From Topomyia yanbarensis (lineage: Eukaryota > Arthropoda > Insecta > Diptera > Culicidae): a stretch of DNA of 64,000 nt. The translations under genes were made by a program, and so were the position numbers. Shown here piece after piece: positions 37,401 to 52,400 of the stretch (position 1 is the first letter of the stretch; each line of letters starts with the position of its first letter). Below the pieces are notes generated by a model. It was not told where the DNA came from and did no database searches. It saw only the letters and a list, made by a program, of their open reading frames with translations. Where the stretch lies: positions 9,238,001-9,302,000 of the forward strand of contig NC_080672.1 of the NCBI RefSeq assembly GCF_030247195.1. The letters run 5' to 3'.

Positions 37401-40400
37401 TCGAGAACGACCAGGCCAACATCACGCTGCTCTGCGACATAGTAGGCGGTAATCCGATGATCCTGACCAAAGTACGCTGGTTTTTGGACGGTGAATTTCT
37501 GAAAGAACTTCCCGAGTGCGACGATGACAGTCTTGGTGATGAGAATCTGTGCGAGGTGGACCCAACCAAGATGCTGCTGCAAAATGTGGGTCGTGAGTTC
37601 ATCGGTAACTATTCCTGTGAGGGATTCAACGTGGCCGGATGGGGTGATACTAGCGAGGAGCACCCACTGACTATCTATTATGAGCCTGGGAATGCAACGA
37701 TGATACACTTTCCACAGATTGCGATCAAGAGAAAAAGTGTGACATTCAACTGCTCAGTCGAAGATCGAGGTAATCCAGAAGCCACAAGATTCCGTTGGTT
37801 ACGAGGGGGAAAGCCTGTGATGGATGTTGTGACGCCAACCTGGACCGTCGATCCAGTTGGGTTAGACTCGAGAACTACATTCTCGTGTTTCGCCTACAAT
37901 GATGGAGGCGAAGGCAATGCGGCTGAAGTACGCCTGGAGGTCCACGCTCCTCCAGCCTTTGTTCAAAAATTGCATCCCTACACAGGAGCACTGTATTCAA
38001 CGTCGAACATATCACTCGCTTGCAAGGTGGAATGTGTACCATCATGTACAATCTCCTGGTTTAAGGATGGTGTAGGAATTGAAGATAACGATGAAAGATA
38101 TTATATCACAAACAATTATCTAGGGGCTACGCCGGCCACCGGAGATTTCGAAACTGCTTACTCAGTCCTGGTGAGTATAAATTTCGTCGAAATTTTTTTT
38201 TAATGTTTCAGCTGTTCTAATCGTTCCCATTTCAGCATTTCAACATGTCCACCTGGCCGGATGGCATCCTGGACAGAATACGAGATAGCTCAAACTATTC
38301 CTGCGTATCATCGAACAACTCAGCAGGCCCTGGAGTTCGTAGCACCACCTATTTTGGCGTTGAATGTAATTCTTAACTGCCTCACTGGCTTGCTGCGATG
38401 TCCACAACAAAACTAACAAAATTGATTTTTTTAGATCCCCCAGAAAACACATCCCTATCGAGTCCGGCCATTTCGGTGGAGGAGGGAAAACTTCCACCGC
38501 GGATTGTGTGTTCCTCGCGTGCCTACCCGGAACCGGCATTCTACTGGACGCGCAACGGGGAAACCATTGTGAAGGGAAGCTCGCTGATTGTGAACAATGT
38601 GATGGAACGGTCCGACGCTGGCATTTATACCTGTACGGCTTTCAACAAGCACGGGAATCATTCCACGGATGCCGTAATCGATATACACTGTGAGTAAATG
38701 GCGGTTTGGGGTAGGAACGTTGTATTTTTGAATTTACCGAGCTTTTATTTTATTCTCGATTAATGCGGATTATGTAAGCCCTACTTTTAACACGCATTAT
38801 TCACATTATTTTGTTTTGGAGCTTCGTGGATCAAATATTTCAACAGTCTATAATGTTACTAGGAAAACATATTGCGCGGGAATTATTTTACCCCCTTCAT
38901 TCACTAATAAAGTACCGATTAACCAAGGATTGTGGGATCAGGTTCAAAATCTACAGTTCCATAGCCTTCTTTATAAATTTCAATTTATTTTGTCTGATTA
39001 CTGATGCAGAATTTAAAATATACCTAATCTATATAAAAGATTGCCAAAACGTCATATTAACAAATGAACAATTAATCCTCAAATAACGAACCTCCGTACT
39101 GCTACACAGTGGTTTTTTTGGCCAAAAACGTGTGAAAATTTTTACCTCCAAAATGGTAAAGCGTTCAGTAATGATGCCTTCAGGGATGTTTTATGATGAT
39201 CCAAGACCTTAATTTTGGCGATAGAGTTATAATGATTAATCCTACTTGAAGTGACATATTCGCTACAAGGTGAAGTCTTCAGAAATGTTAAAGAACTTGT
39301 TTTTGCGAACATCTTCATTGAAGACCGAAAATCACCATTCATAGCACCCTTGAAGTTAGCGACCGTTGTTTGTGAAACCTTTTTTAGCATAACTTCTTAA
39401 ATATCGTAGATAAAGCTTCATCATGTTCCCGAAAGTTGTACGTCTTGTCAAGATTCGTACCGTTTCACAGGAAATCATTGGGTAATCTCTTACGACTTCG
39501 ATGTTATTGGGTAATTTTTGATAAAATTAGCAAAAGTTTCTAAAGTCATTTTTAACGGGCATAAAACAGGCAGCCAGCGCTAGTTGCAATTAGAAGTACT
39601 ACATCGACACGATTAAACCTAATGGATTTCACTTGTCTCTCGTTGTCTCCAGTAGAGTTATAGATGATTTAAAAAACTACTGTTTTTCAAAAAATGTTCA
39701 AAATCTTACTCGAGAAAGCAAAAAATGTTTTATTCAAAATTTCGTATATAGGTGATTGAACTAACATTAATGAATATATGAAACTCGTAGAAATAATAAT
39801 TCAAAAGATATTATTATAAAAATATTTTTGGGAGCTATCCAAATATATCGAGCCATAGCTTCTAAAGTTTTTAAAGAAGATACTTAGTAACTCCAACAAA
39901 GATATTCACGAAAGCAATCTCAACAAATACCAAAGACGTCAGATTATTCTTTCTATAAAATATTCGAATAATCTCACTTTTAGTGAGATTAATCACTGAA
40001 ATCAGCAAACGACTTACTTTGCTATTTTTGATAAGTATCACGAAAACAGCCGTTTCAACATAAACAATGAATCAATATTTGAAACACTCTTTTTTTTCAA
40101 AAATTGCTGAGTTACCTCAAAAATACTCGACAATATTCTGATATAGAAAATTGTCCATTTCAATAATTCGAACATTATTACGGAAGATACCCAACTTGGC
40201 AGGATGATGTTCTAAAAGTTATATTTGTGAAATGGCTTTTTAGGGGACATCCACGAAGAAAAAGTAACACAGTTGAAGTTAACACTAAAGATGAAAGCTT
40301 TGTGCCTTCAGCAAAGTTGTTGGTAAAACCTAACTTTGTCGAAGACATAATCTTAATATATGTACTTGCAAGAAAGTTGATAAATACATCTCACTGTTAG

Positions 40401-43400
40401 AGAGATTAATCATTAAAACCACAATGTCTTACGAAAGGCTTCCCTAGTAACAATTGAGTAAAAGGACTGTGCGTTTGAAAAGAGCATAGGGCTGCGTCAC
40501 ACAGTGATACTAATCCTAGGTGAGGACAGCCTTCAATAAATTCTATGGGAATTATGCCACAAACATAACTGTTAATATGTATTATAGTAAATGTTAGGTC
40601 ACTGCATTCGAAGTTTGCATTGGAACTCGTTTGTACCCTCCTATCAGTTTGATAACACCAATCTTATCGCACTAATCAAAACATGTTTTTCATGTACTTG
40701 TAGACAGATTTTCCCTATAGTTTACTGTGAGCATAATAAATCAAGTTTCAGTTTAGAAAATTTTGAATACTTTTTAGGTTCGATTATAGAGGTTTTAACC
40801 ACTATTTTTCCTTTTTTTTGGGTTAGAGCCATTTCGACCAAAAAAGTCTAGGATTTCGACGAAGGTTCTCTTCAGTGCACATTACATGTCGATTGTTCAG
40901 AATGTGAGAGCAGTGGGTCAACAAATGGTATGTCCCTCTCAGAGAGACGCCAATGCTGATTTCGGTTATTTAACACGGTTTGATTCGTGAACTTGACGGA
41001 GCCGAATGTCTTCAATTTTTTTTACAACAAATGAATGAAAAAAATTTCGCTCGCAATTTACAAGCGCGCGAGGTTTTTTATTCAAACCGCACAGTGGACA
41101 AAAAATGTAAATTATAGGAACTAATTATACATTACCGCGTTAATTAACTGTAAACCACCATCTAGGATTTCAAAATGGCGTCAATCATCAATTTTCGTTA
41201 TCTACTGATATCCTCTTTTAAAACGACATCCACATTGAGGAGGGATTTCAGCGTTTTGTGGTAACTGGAATCCGCCATGGCCGCTGTACCACGATTGCCA
41301 AGGCATCGACTGGGTTGTGTTAAAAGGGGGTGGGAGGAAGATTCGGAAAGTGTTAGTCTTATCAGTCAATTTCCAATAATGAAACATTTGAGCAACATTC
41401 TTCCAAATGTTCATTGAAGAAAATTGAAAATAAGATGTAAGCACCTTGACAAAAATTAATGTGCGCCATAACTCAAAATCTCCTGGATCTATCGCATTGA
41501 AATTTTGCAAAATTCTTCTTCACATCATTGTCGAGGTAACAGCTTTTTTACACTTTTTTTATTAAAATTATTTTTGCAATCACATACTCACCGTTTTTTT
41601 AGTATAAATCGGACTTTTGGTTTCAAAGAGCTACGAATAATTCCAAAATCCAGTAAAAAAATAAAAACTTCTGTAGTTGCCTGGGGGATGAAGCGTAGAA
41701 GAATTGTGCAAAATCTCAAAATTGACGGTTGCACAGAGGAGTAACTGGGGTCAAATCCTGGGCAAAATTATTTGTTGTTGCTAGTGCTTTTATTATGCCT
41801 TAATATGAACAAAAAATAGACTATAACAAGTTTTTGGAATAATTTGGCATCTATCCACCTACCAGTGCAGAGGTCAATTTTCTATATCCTGTTGAATACT
41901 AGTAATTTCGAGGTGATCTTTGTGAATAGTACTGAATACATTCGTTTTTTCCAGTTGCACAAACAGTTGATCAGTGGAAAAGGGGGAAGAAAAGGGACGC
42001 TTGAGCATATTTTCATAGAGATACATTTTGAAAAAACATAGTATTTAGCCCTACAGCATTTCGGTGCACCTCAAATTACTAAAAATTTCAATATTTTCAA
42101 AACGTTTGGAATTTGTGGATCGGACAAGGTCGGAAGAGTTCTTATGTTTTTCGGATAGCTGGAATCTGGTTTTGTAATACTGCTTCAGCAACTTTGCCGG
42201 ATCTCGCCGTATAATGTAACTTTTTTATCAAGTTTGGAATAAAATGTTTAAAAAACGTATTTTTTTTAAGTTAGTGCAGTGCACAGCATCACTAATACTT
42301 TCAGTTAGTTTTAGGCTGAAGTTATACAAATGGTTGTGTTCAACTCCGTTTGCAATAATATTGTCTTACTTAATACAGTCATCATTACTAGAAAGCGATA
42401 TTGCTGGATATATAATTAAAATGATTAAAAAACCCCTTGAAATATCACCATTTTACATCCATGCAAAAAGTCTTTAACATTTTTTGACATACTCCTAGGT
42501 TTGCCACGTTATTCAGCAGGCTTTTAGGTATGTAAACAAATATAACGAAACAGAAAATTAAAAAAAATTATATTTTGATTATTGGCCAGGAATTTGTTCT
42601 AGTTACTCCTCTTTGGGTTGGTCCGGTAGATTTTGAGTTATGATGTACACAGCAACACAACCTTTGGGCGAGCCACCATCGGAGATTTAATGTCACTTGT
42701 CCAACTCTCAGAATTTGGCGATGAAATTTTGTGAAAATATTCTTCAATTGTGGCGTTATTAGATGGAAATTGAATGAATATACTAACACTCTCTGTATCG
42801 CCACAATTTAAAAAAAGTGGCATTTTACAACATTCTAAAATTAGTGAAATTTCGTCACCCACTGTTTCTTGTCCTAAATATTTTGTGGAACCATTTCTGT
42901 GCTTACTCTTATTCGATCTAGTTTTGCCCAAGTTTGTGACAAATATACCATTTTGGTTTAACAGAAAATTCGGTCGTTAAACTGAAATCTAGACCTTTTA
43001 TTCAAAACGACATATCTACAATGAGTGATTCTTTGTTTACTTTCTCTTCTGTTAATAATTCGGCCGCTTTAACATTTATCCCTCAACTCTTTGCATAGTA
43101 GGCTAGCCAAAACCACCGTCATTCAATCTGTACTGTAAAATAAGTGAAAAGTGCTATAGAGACGCCGTAAAAATTGAAAGAGAAAGTAAACAAAGAGAGT
43201 CACTCATTCTAGATATGTCTTTTTGAACAAAAAAAAACGCAGGAAATAAAAATGGTTAAATAAAAATTCAATAAGATGTCACGGAAAAGACTTCATATCT
43301 TCAAAATTTCTAAATAAACAAAATAAAGCTCTTTAGCAAAGTTCCGTGATTTCAGATGCGCTAAAACTTTTTTTTTTTTTTTTTTATTTCGATTATAGAG

Positions 43401-46400
43401 GTTTTAACCTTAAGGTCATTCGCCTCTTCGGGTTAGAAAAATCTCTTATGTAAAATTTCTAACCCTATGTGCGGGGTCGGGACTCGAACCCAGGTGCGCT
43501 GCGTACAAGGCAATCGATTTACCAATACGCTACGCCCACCCCCGCGCTAAAACTTTGTGGAAGCAACCATTCTTCCATGTAATCTACGAGAAAAAAAATC
43601 ATTTCGCTTGGATTTTTTTTATTAACACGGCTAATGCGCGCGGAAAAAAGACATATAAAAACATGAATGTGCGTTGCGTTTTGGTAACTTCAACAAAGTT
43701 GTTGGAGTCATTTAGGCAGGATTTTAGAAAAAGACGGTGTACCAAAATAGAGCGTAAAGGAATCTCTGATACCTAACTTTTTACTGGAAGCGGATAAACA
43801 GTTCGAGTCATTAGCAAAAAATGATATTTTAGCAATTCAGCTGAAGATAAAAGCTCTTCCTTTGTTATACGGTGTTTTCATGAGCAACCTGATGATACGA
43901 GGTGCTCGTTGGTTTTCTTAAGTACACGCATTTGTTTCTCTATGAAGGTTCAACTGAGGAAGCCTCGAAAATTGACCATTTTTAACCCCCCCTTTCATTA
44001 CCCTTCACAAAATCTCTTTGAAAGCCAATCAAAGTATGCTGTGCTTTGTTAGAGTATTGCTGATTAATTTTCATAAATATCTTTCCAACGGCGTCTAGTC
44101 TAGTCTAGTCTACACATACACAGCCAATACATGTAAAGATCCTGGAAAATTGCAGACGTTCGTCTACAATTTTTCTTGACATTATTAATGTTTGTGGCAC
44201 ATGTTGAATATGACACAAGCATTAAAGTGGCCACGCCAACTGTGCAGCATACAAAATAAAGATGATTCAAAATTGTACGGCAATCAAATTATTCATTCAA
44301 TGAATAATTTAATCAACGGATTATTTTGAACCTTGAATAAGGAAGAAACGTGGACAACCGTACACAACCGTTTCAATTTGGCGGGGGTTTGATAAATCGT
44401 TGAGAGTTTTCCAACGGCGTGGGAAAAAACTGCTCTTTTAGTTTGCAAAGATGGCCGATTTGAAGCTACTTTGTTGAACCTTAAAACGTTTTCTGCATTG
44501 TTTTTGATATTATAAACAATATGTCAACAGTTTTTTTCGGCATTTAATTAGCAAGGGACTGGAAGGTGAAGTATATTTTTCAATATTTAGAGCCATAGTA
44601 CTCAAGGGAGAGCAAGGTGTTGAAAGGAGAAAGTTTAGAAAAGCGTGGAAGGATCATATATGCAAGCTTAGAGCTCACCGGCGACTTAACCCTTTGTCTG
44701 CTACCGTAGGGGTCAGGGTCTTTTGGCATTAGAAATGCGAATCACCTGAGTCTACGGCATGTCCGAACAAGCGTAAAGTAACTTGTTACTTCCAAAGAGA
44801 ATAGGGAAAGAGACGAAGAGTGAAAATCAGTCAAAACGGCAACACTCCCTTTATGATGATTTTAACACTATAATTTTGGCAACCGCTTCCACAGGCAGCA
44901 CTTTAAATGACTCCTATTATATTTTGAAAACAAACCGTACGTCGATCGTTGGTTTGGTTTATCAAAAGATGTGCATTCCGAAACAAAGAGATGAAATAAT
45001 TCTAAAGCTTGTTTTTACTCATACATATACTCTAGAATGTACTAAATTCTGACGAAAACTCAAATTTCTTTTTTGATAGATGTACAATACTTATCTCCTC
45101 TAACTCAGGCATGAGTAATGTTTATTTACATTGCACGATTGGTCTGCTCAATAAGGTATTTTTGGCTTCACACTATTCGTCTCTTTCCCTATTCTCTTTG
45201 GTTACTTCATGCTGTCGGAACCGACAAAAAGTTAAGTCACGGTAAACTTCCACACTAAGCATTTGCGACGTTGAAACTCATTGAATGAGCCAGTTTTTGT
45301 TTGTTCCCTCACCAATTGCCTGCCTGAGTGATTTTATTTTATCGACTATTGTGACTGTCTCAGCGTGTGTGACAATATGGTCACATGTGTTGCTGATTTG
45401 CACGCGTTGGGTGAAAGCTGCCGACACCGTGCAAATCAGCAACACATGTGACCATATTGTCACACACGCTGAGACAGTCACAATAGTCGATAAAATAAAA
45501 TCACTCAGGCAGGCAATTGGTGAGGGAACAAACAAAAACTGGCTCATTCAATGAGTTTCAACGTCGCAAATGCTTAGTGTGGAAGTTTACCGTGACTTAA
45601 CTTTTTGTCGGTTCCGACAGCATGAAGTAACAAGTTACTTTACGCTTGTTCGGACATGCCGTAGACTCAGGTGATTCGCATTTCTAATGCCAAAAGACCC
45701 TGACCCCTACGGTAGCAGACAAAGGGTTAAGTCGCCGGTGAGCTCTAAGCTTGCATATATGATCCTTCCACGCTTTTCTAAACTTTCTCCTTTCAACACC
45801 TTGCTCTCCCTTGAGTACTATGGCTCTAAATATTGAAAAATATACTTCACCTTCCAGTCCCTTGCTAATTAAATGCCGAAAAAAACTGTTGACAAATTGA
45901 CTCAATAGGTCGTTAACAAAAATGGTTAACAAAAAAATGGTAAAAAATATTATAAACAATACACAACTCTGTTGAACATCTTTAAACTCTTTGAATTGAT
46001 AAAATAAGTACAAAGCCAAATAATCTTGTTGAAAAAAAATGAACAGAGAATTGTGTGAAAATTTTAGAATTGAACTCGAAGCATTTTACAAGACAATTCA
46101 ATTATAACAGGTCTATCACTGGGTGTTTAGTGTGAAATTGCCTTGTTTTAACTTTATAATTGCAATATCTCGCAAAGTTCTTTGTTATCCACTCCCAAAT
46201 TTTTACACAACTTTTTTAACATGATTCTTAATATTTAAAGAAAATATTGAGAATAAAAACAAAATGGTCCAACTTTTAAAAAAATCGATTTGGTTCTAAC
46301 AATTGAAGAATTCATAAGTTATATAACAAAAAGGAATTGTAAATATTTTTCGGTAAACTTATTTGAAAACGCAACTTATTTTTATTTGATATTTTTTTCG

Positions 46401-49400
46401 ATGTATCGAATCGTGTCCGAGTTATCAGTGTTTGAAAAATGTGCAATTCTATATTATAAACTTCAAAAGTTCAAAAACTGATAACTTGAAAAAAATACCA
46501 TGTTTAACCAAAACAAAAAAAATACGTGTTGATTATTTTTAGATAAAGAATGTAAGAAAAAAATTGAAGTAATTAATATTTTGGTTGTAAATCTGACGTG
46601 AAATGACCCGCATATTGCAAATGCTTAAAAGGATAAAAGTTGAAGAAAACGAAGCATCTTGTTTGTAAAAACTAAATTCCTACCTAATAGCATGGCTCAT
46701 ACAGGCGTACCTCATTAGGCATTATTGCGTTAGGGATACGGACGTAAGATATACTACATATGTTCAGTTCACAACCCTCGCTTGTAGAACAAGAAGGCGA
46801 ATGGCTTCTATAATCGACAAAAAAACTTCGACGAAAATACAACACTTTTCTGGCCCCATATCGCTATCAATTGTACTTTGAAATTATAGAAATTACATTT
46901 ATTTCATATTGTCGGAGTAAAGAACGGCTCATGAACTAAAGAATACTTAAAAGTTAAACGATTATTTTACGCCTAATGTATTTATGCCTGACGAATGTTT
47001 GCTTAACGACCCTATGCCGAAATAACGTAGCATTAAATAATGGACGTGAGTTTTGTATTTTGTGATGACAGGTGTCAACATGGGGCAGGGGTCATAACAT
47101 GTTACGTAATGTTTCGTTGTTATGTACATGGTTCAATATTGAAAGGTGTCTTCTATTCTATTCTACTCTAACTCTAACACAGTCAGTATTGAAAAACGTC
47201 CTGGAAAACACTGTAGTTACTCTTTAAGAGTTTTTCTTGTCAACATGAATATTTGAAGCATAATTAATAATATATTTTTAAATATTAAAACGGCCAGGCC
47301 TATTGTACACAGTTGTGTATGAAGTTGTTCCAGAATTATAAGCAAAGGTGTTTCCCGAAAAACTATAAATGTAGGTATTTTTCTGGCTCCAATAATGAAG
47401 TATGGTCAGTGCGAATGTTTATAAACAAACCTATCCCTTTTTCCATCGTTTTTGAGCAAGGTTAACCATATGATCATAAGACGCAAACTACGTACGAAGG
47501 TTAACATTTTACTTGTCAATTTTGTTACCGGGAAATAATGCGTTAAAGAAATAAGGACATAGGTAACCAAGAAGCTGGGAAATGCGCTTCGACGGCTACC
47601 TGATTATGTAAAAGTCACTTTTAACTAAATACAATATTACATTGCGGCTATTCCGAGAAAATGCTTTATTATTGCTGTTGCGCATATTACCTGCTGTTTA
47701 CTAGTAAGAAGTTTTTCAATAGGTTTTTAATGTTGATTATGAAGAGTTGTGCATAAAAAATATTAATATGCAAGAAACATACGAAATACAAATGCTTTAC
47801 TGCACACACACTCAACTGAGTTCTGTATCTTGGTCAGTGAAAATTTTCAACTGACACTTGTACTGAGATTTGGGCAAAAGAATAGTTTAGTAGCTGTATA
47901 GAGCTCGATAACAGACGACCTTGAGAATCTGTAGAATATGTACTACTGTTTGGATGTTACCTAGGTATAACACACCCAGGAAACGAGGATAATATAGATG
48001 AAGACGAATGCGGACTGCCCGATCACCTAATAACTGCAAAAGGTTCTCGACCGGGAAATATACCTCAACGCGCAATGGCAAACTACGCACGTCGGATAAA
48101 ACAGTTTTGAGTTCTGAGCTGTGATGATGAATCTTTACTCTTTCACAAAAAATGTATACATTTGACATCTATCGACGGATTTTGTTCGCTGGTTCTCAAC
48201 AGACTTTTTCAATTTTTATTCCTATCATTTGAACTACTAGGGCTTTAAAGCAATGTGCATCCATGTTAGTGTTAATGTTAATTATAAAATATTCTTCATC
48301 GGTGAATATTTTTTTTTGTTAACATCAGGGCCATCCAAAGAAGTTGAACCCAGGTGTGCAGTACAACAGCGATGTCCAGGAAGAGTACGGGTGAGGGAAG
48401 GAGGGCTGAAGGGAAACAGAAAATTAAGAGAGGGGTCTCAGAGGCCCGGATTGCTAAAATTCTCTAGTTTGACTGAACTTTTAAGTAGAAATAGAAGTGT
48501 TTTCCGGCTTTCGATTCTCTTACTGATAAAACAAAAAAACAAGGGCTTTTACTCTCACTGTGTCTTGGAAAGGATACTTCTTGAAGTCACGGTTTTAACT
48601 TGCCTATTTGAGGGTTAAATTTACCTTTTCTGTACGAAAATGGATATAGCTTTACAATTTATTTGGTCTAATGCATTTCTCGACTCAACAATATTATTCC
48701 AAAGTTAAAAACCAAATTTTAAGGAAGTTAGAAGTAGATGGAACTAATCTACATTTTGGTTTGCAATGGTTTACAATATCCAATATTCCTCCGTGCCACG
48801 GGCAGAAAGTCGCTTTTTGGCAATCTATGGTGATAATATACCTTTCATTTGAGAATAAGTTAGTGAAAATCGGCCGAATCATCTCCGAGAAACTGAGGGG
48901 AGTCTGTTAGTTTTAAAAAATGGCCACCGTTCCTGGGCACTTCCAGAACCGTCTATGGCAGTCACCGTCAATGACCTAGAACTGAAAATACAAGTTGTTT
49001 GACACCCATTTTAGCAAAAATTTTACCTTTTGCATTCATCACGGTATATCGGTTTGAGTTGAAACTTTCAATGCGACTGCACTCAACAACCCGTAACACC
49101 GGAACCGGAAATCGGATCGGATTGAAATTAAAATAGGATCGGATTTAATTTAATACCATTTCACCGAGGCGCAACACCTTTCATTTGAGACTAAGTGAAG
49201 TTTGACACTTCCGCCGGGGCTTCCGGAACCGAGGATGATGGCCAATGTGCCAAAGAGATTTTAAATGACTGTTAATGGCCTAGTACTATAAAACCAAGCA
49301 ATTGTGGTCACATTTTGGAAAACATTTTACCTGTTTAACATTTAACGCAATATACGTAAAATCGGGATACGCTACGTGATAGTACTCATCACGCTGTAAT

Positions 49401-52400
49401 TCCGAAACCGGAAGTCAAATCTATTAGTAATTAAATATTAACCGATGAGAACGTTGTGCCTTTCATTTGAGATTAAGTTTGTGAAAATCGGTTGAGCCGT
49501 CTATGAGAAAAGTGAATGATATTTTTGCTCACATTTGGTACATACATACATACATTTGCCGTACTCGACTATATGAATCGAATGGTATATGATATTCGCC
49601 CCTCTGAGCCACGGTAAAAAAATCGATTTTCAGAGCAATTGCTATATCTTTCAATTCAGAACGACAAAAAAATAATATTTATTCAGACATTACAAGCAAT
49701 CATCGAACCGCCTACTGTGCGTTAAAAAGCGCTATATTTCCATGCATTGTTTTTACAAAACCCAGTGGCGTAGTAAGAAAATTTTTCGGGGGGGGATATG
49801 AAATTTTTTTGTATATATATGAAAAAATGTTCAAAAACTTTGTGAGCAGAAAAAATGTTCAAAAACCAACTCAGGGAACGGGTTTGGGTAGTCAAGATAG
49901 GAAAGCTGGTTGTTGGTATAGAATTAATGCTCTTCCCCTACGAGGACAATCTGGGCGGCAAACTTCAGACTGTCTAATTTACTGAGCCCTTCAGTTCCCT
50001 TGTGCCATTCAGTACCACTTCCTCGTTGAGCTTCCGACTGGTTCGCGAACTACTCGGTCTAGTCCCCGACGATATATCTAGCCTACTCCGACGAAAAGTT
50101 CCCCGGCGAGAGAAGTTCCAGCCAACCAGCCAGGTGCTGTCAGTTCGGCGATTCCGGTAAAGTAGGGGTTTGCTGGAGCTCCGGCGCGACTGGTGGTGTA
50201 TCGTCGCGGTCTACGCGGTCTCGTTCCCGGCGGTGAATCTGACTGTAAGCTGACGAAGAGGTCCCAGACGAAAGAAGTTCTCCCGATACCGATTCTTATT
50301 TGGTTTCAGTACTACAACTTCTTGAGCCCTTTGGCTCCGTAACCGGTGCCATTTAGCACCGCAACTCCTTTAAACCATTTAGTTCTCTTCTTGGGCCATT
50401 TAGTACTACTTCCTTGATGGTCCATTCAGTCCTCGACTTGTTCGCGAACAACTCGGTCTGGTCCCCGACGATGGACCTGACCTACTCCGACAGAGAATTC
50501 CCCGGCGAGAGAAGTTCTCCCGAGATCGAGCTAATCAGCTAGGTGCCGAGGTCAGTTCGGCGATTCTGGTGAAGCAGGGTATCCGGTGCACTGGTGCGCC
50601 GATGACCCGCGACTAGTGGTGTTTCGTCGCTGTCTATTCAGTCTAGGCGGTCTCAATATCGATTTCGCTATTTTTCTATCGGAACAATCGGTGGGGTGCC
50701 GTGGTCGTTCTGGCTATTCATTCCGAGTGGAGCGTGACGTCCGGTTCGCTGGCGTTTCGACGACTCATACTCGCTGCTCTGTTGCAGTCTACTCGACTAG
50801 TCCTCGGCGGTGGATCTAGCTTATACCTGCGGAGAGTTCCCTGGCGGTGATTGCTCTCCCGAAACCGTTGTTCGATGTCCATTCCGCTGTAAGACGGTCA
50901 TGATCTACATCAACGGTTCTCAACCTTTTTCGTACCACGGATCCCTTAGATATCACACTGGGTTGCTGCGGACCCCCACAGATAAACATCAATTTTGTAT
51001 GCTATCAATATGTTATTTTCAATTTGTTAGGAAACAAGATTTGAAATTTCAATATGCACTCGGAAAATATATTTTTCTTTGCGGACTCCCAGCAATGACT
51101 TCGCGGCCCCCTAGGGGCCCGCTGACCCCAGGGTGAGAATCACTGATCTACATCATATCTCTGTTTACTGCGTTACACGTCTTTACGAGGCTTGTCATTC
51201 TGTAGGCTACATTATTCGGGTTGATGTCCGTTCCTCCCGTTTTAAGTAGCTCCCTGCACGTCACTTCAAACCTCGGACATTCAAAGACTCTCCTCGGACA
51301 TTCAAAGACTTTAAAACTCGGACATTCAAAGACACTTCGGTGTCTCCTCGATGTTCACACACTCCAGGCACAGTGTTGACGTTGCGTACCCACACCGATG
51401 AAGATACTCCTTAAGCAGCCGTGGCTCGGTAGGAGCTGTTTCAGGTGGAAGGTCATCTCTCCGTGCTTTCTATTGACCCACGCCGACAGGTTTGGATGAG
51501 CCGGTAGGTCCACTTTTCTATCTCCGTATTATCCCTTTCCTGCTGCTACGTCACCATCGAATCGATACTCATCATCTTCCTCACGTTTCTGACGTTTCAT
51601 TGATTGTAGCTCTTGATATCCTCCGTCAGGGTAATGCAGATGGGGATCATCTCAGCGTCAAGGCATACTGCCTCCGGTACGCAATCGCAACTCATACGAC
51701 CAGTAGTCGAAGCGTCCAGTACAGCTTTTCGCGGTTTCGCTTGGTTTTCAGCGCCGCACCCCAAGCAGGAGCCCCATATCGCAGTATCGATGACGAAACA
51801 CTAGATTAAGACCCGACATTTCGCATGTGTAATCAACGTGGTTGTTAAAGCTCAATCAGTCGTCGATTATCACTCCCAATTGTTTCAGTGCACGCTTCGA
51901 TGCATTCACATGCCCTTCGATGGTGATCTGTATCCGCTGAACCGCTTTGCAGTTGCTGTCCAACAACAAATCCGTCTTGTAGTGAGCCATTTGCAGCTTG
52001 ACCTGTTCATCCAACTCTCGATCGCATAGATTGTGTCCGTCGCCGACACCTCCATTTCTTCAAGTGTCTCATCGTTAGTGACCCATCGTCCACGAAACCA
52101 ACGATTTTCACGTTCCTGGGTAGCCGCAGTGTTAAGACCCCACACTGATAGAATATATTCGTAAATCGCTAGGAATTAATTTCGTACAAACAACTTTCAT
52201 AAAATATGCGAATTTTTCCTACATATGATGAATCGTTCGTAGTTCTATCGAAACACTTTTATTTTTTATAGCGAGTTTTTCGTGAAAACCGCGAAATGAC
52301 TTTCGTTGGCTTATTACGAAACAGCTTCATTCAGCAAACGAGTAGTTCGCTGTTATATACGAATATCTTTATAATATTTACGAGCACCATTCGTCAAACC

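Noticed and set aside
39107..41110. Second CACAGTG-ended element between 39107 and 41098
   Set aside because: CACAGTGG occurs at both places but in the same orientation and with different following sequence, so no inverted pair exists.
43440..43540. Apparent tRNA gene on the minus strand
   Set aside because: The A and B boxes are present, but no cloverleaf forms, and the poly(A) tail and 13-bp duplication show a SINE.
45278..45554. Identical 89-residue open frames on opposite strands
   Set aside because: They are the two readings of the palindrome arms; symmetry, not coding, explains them.
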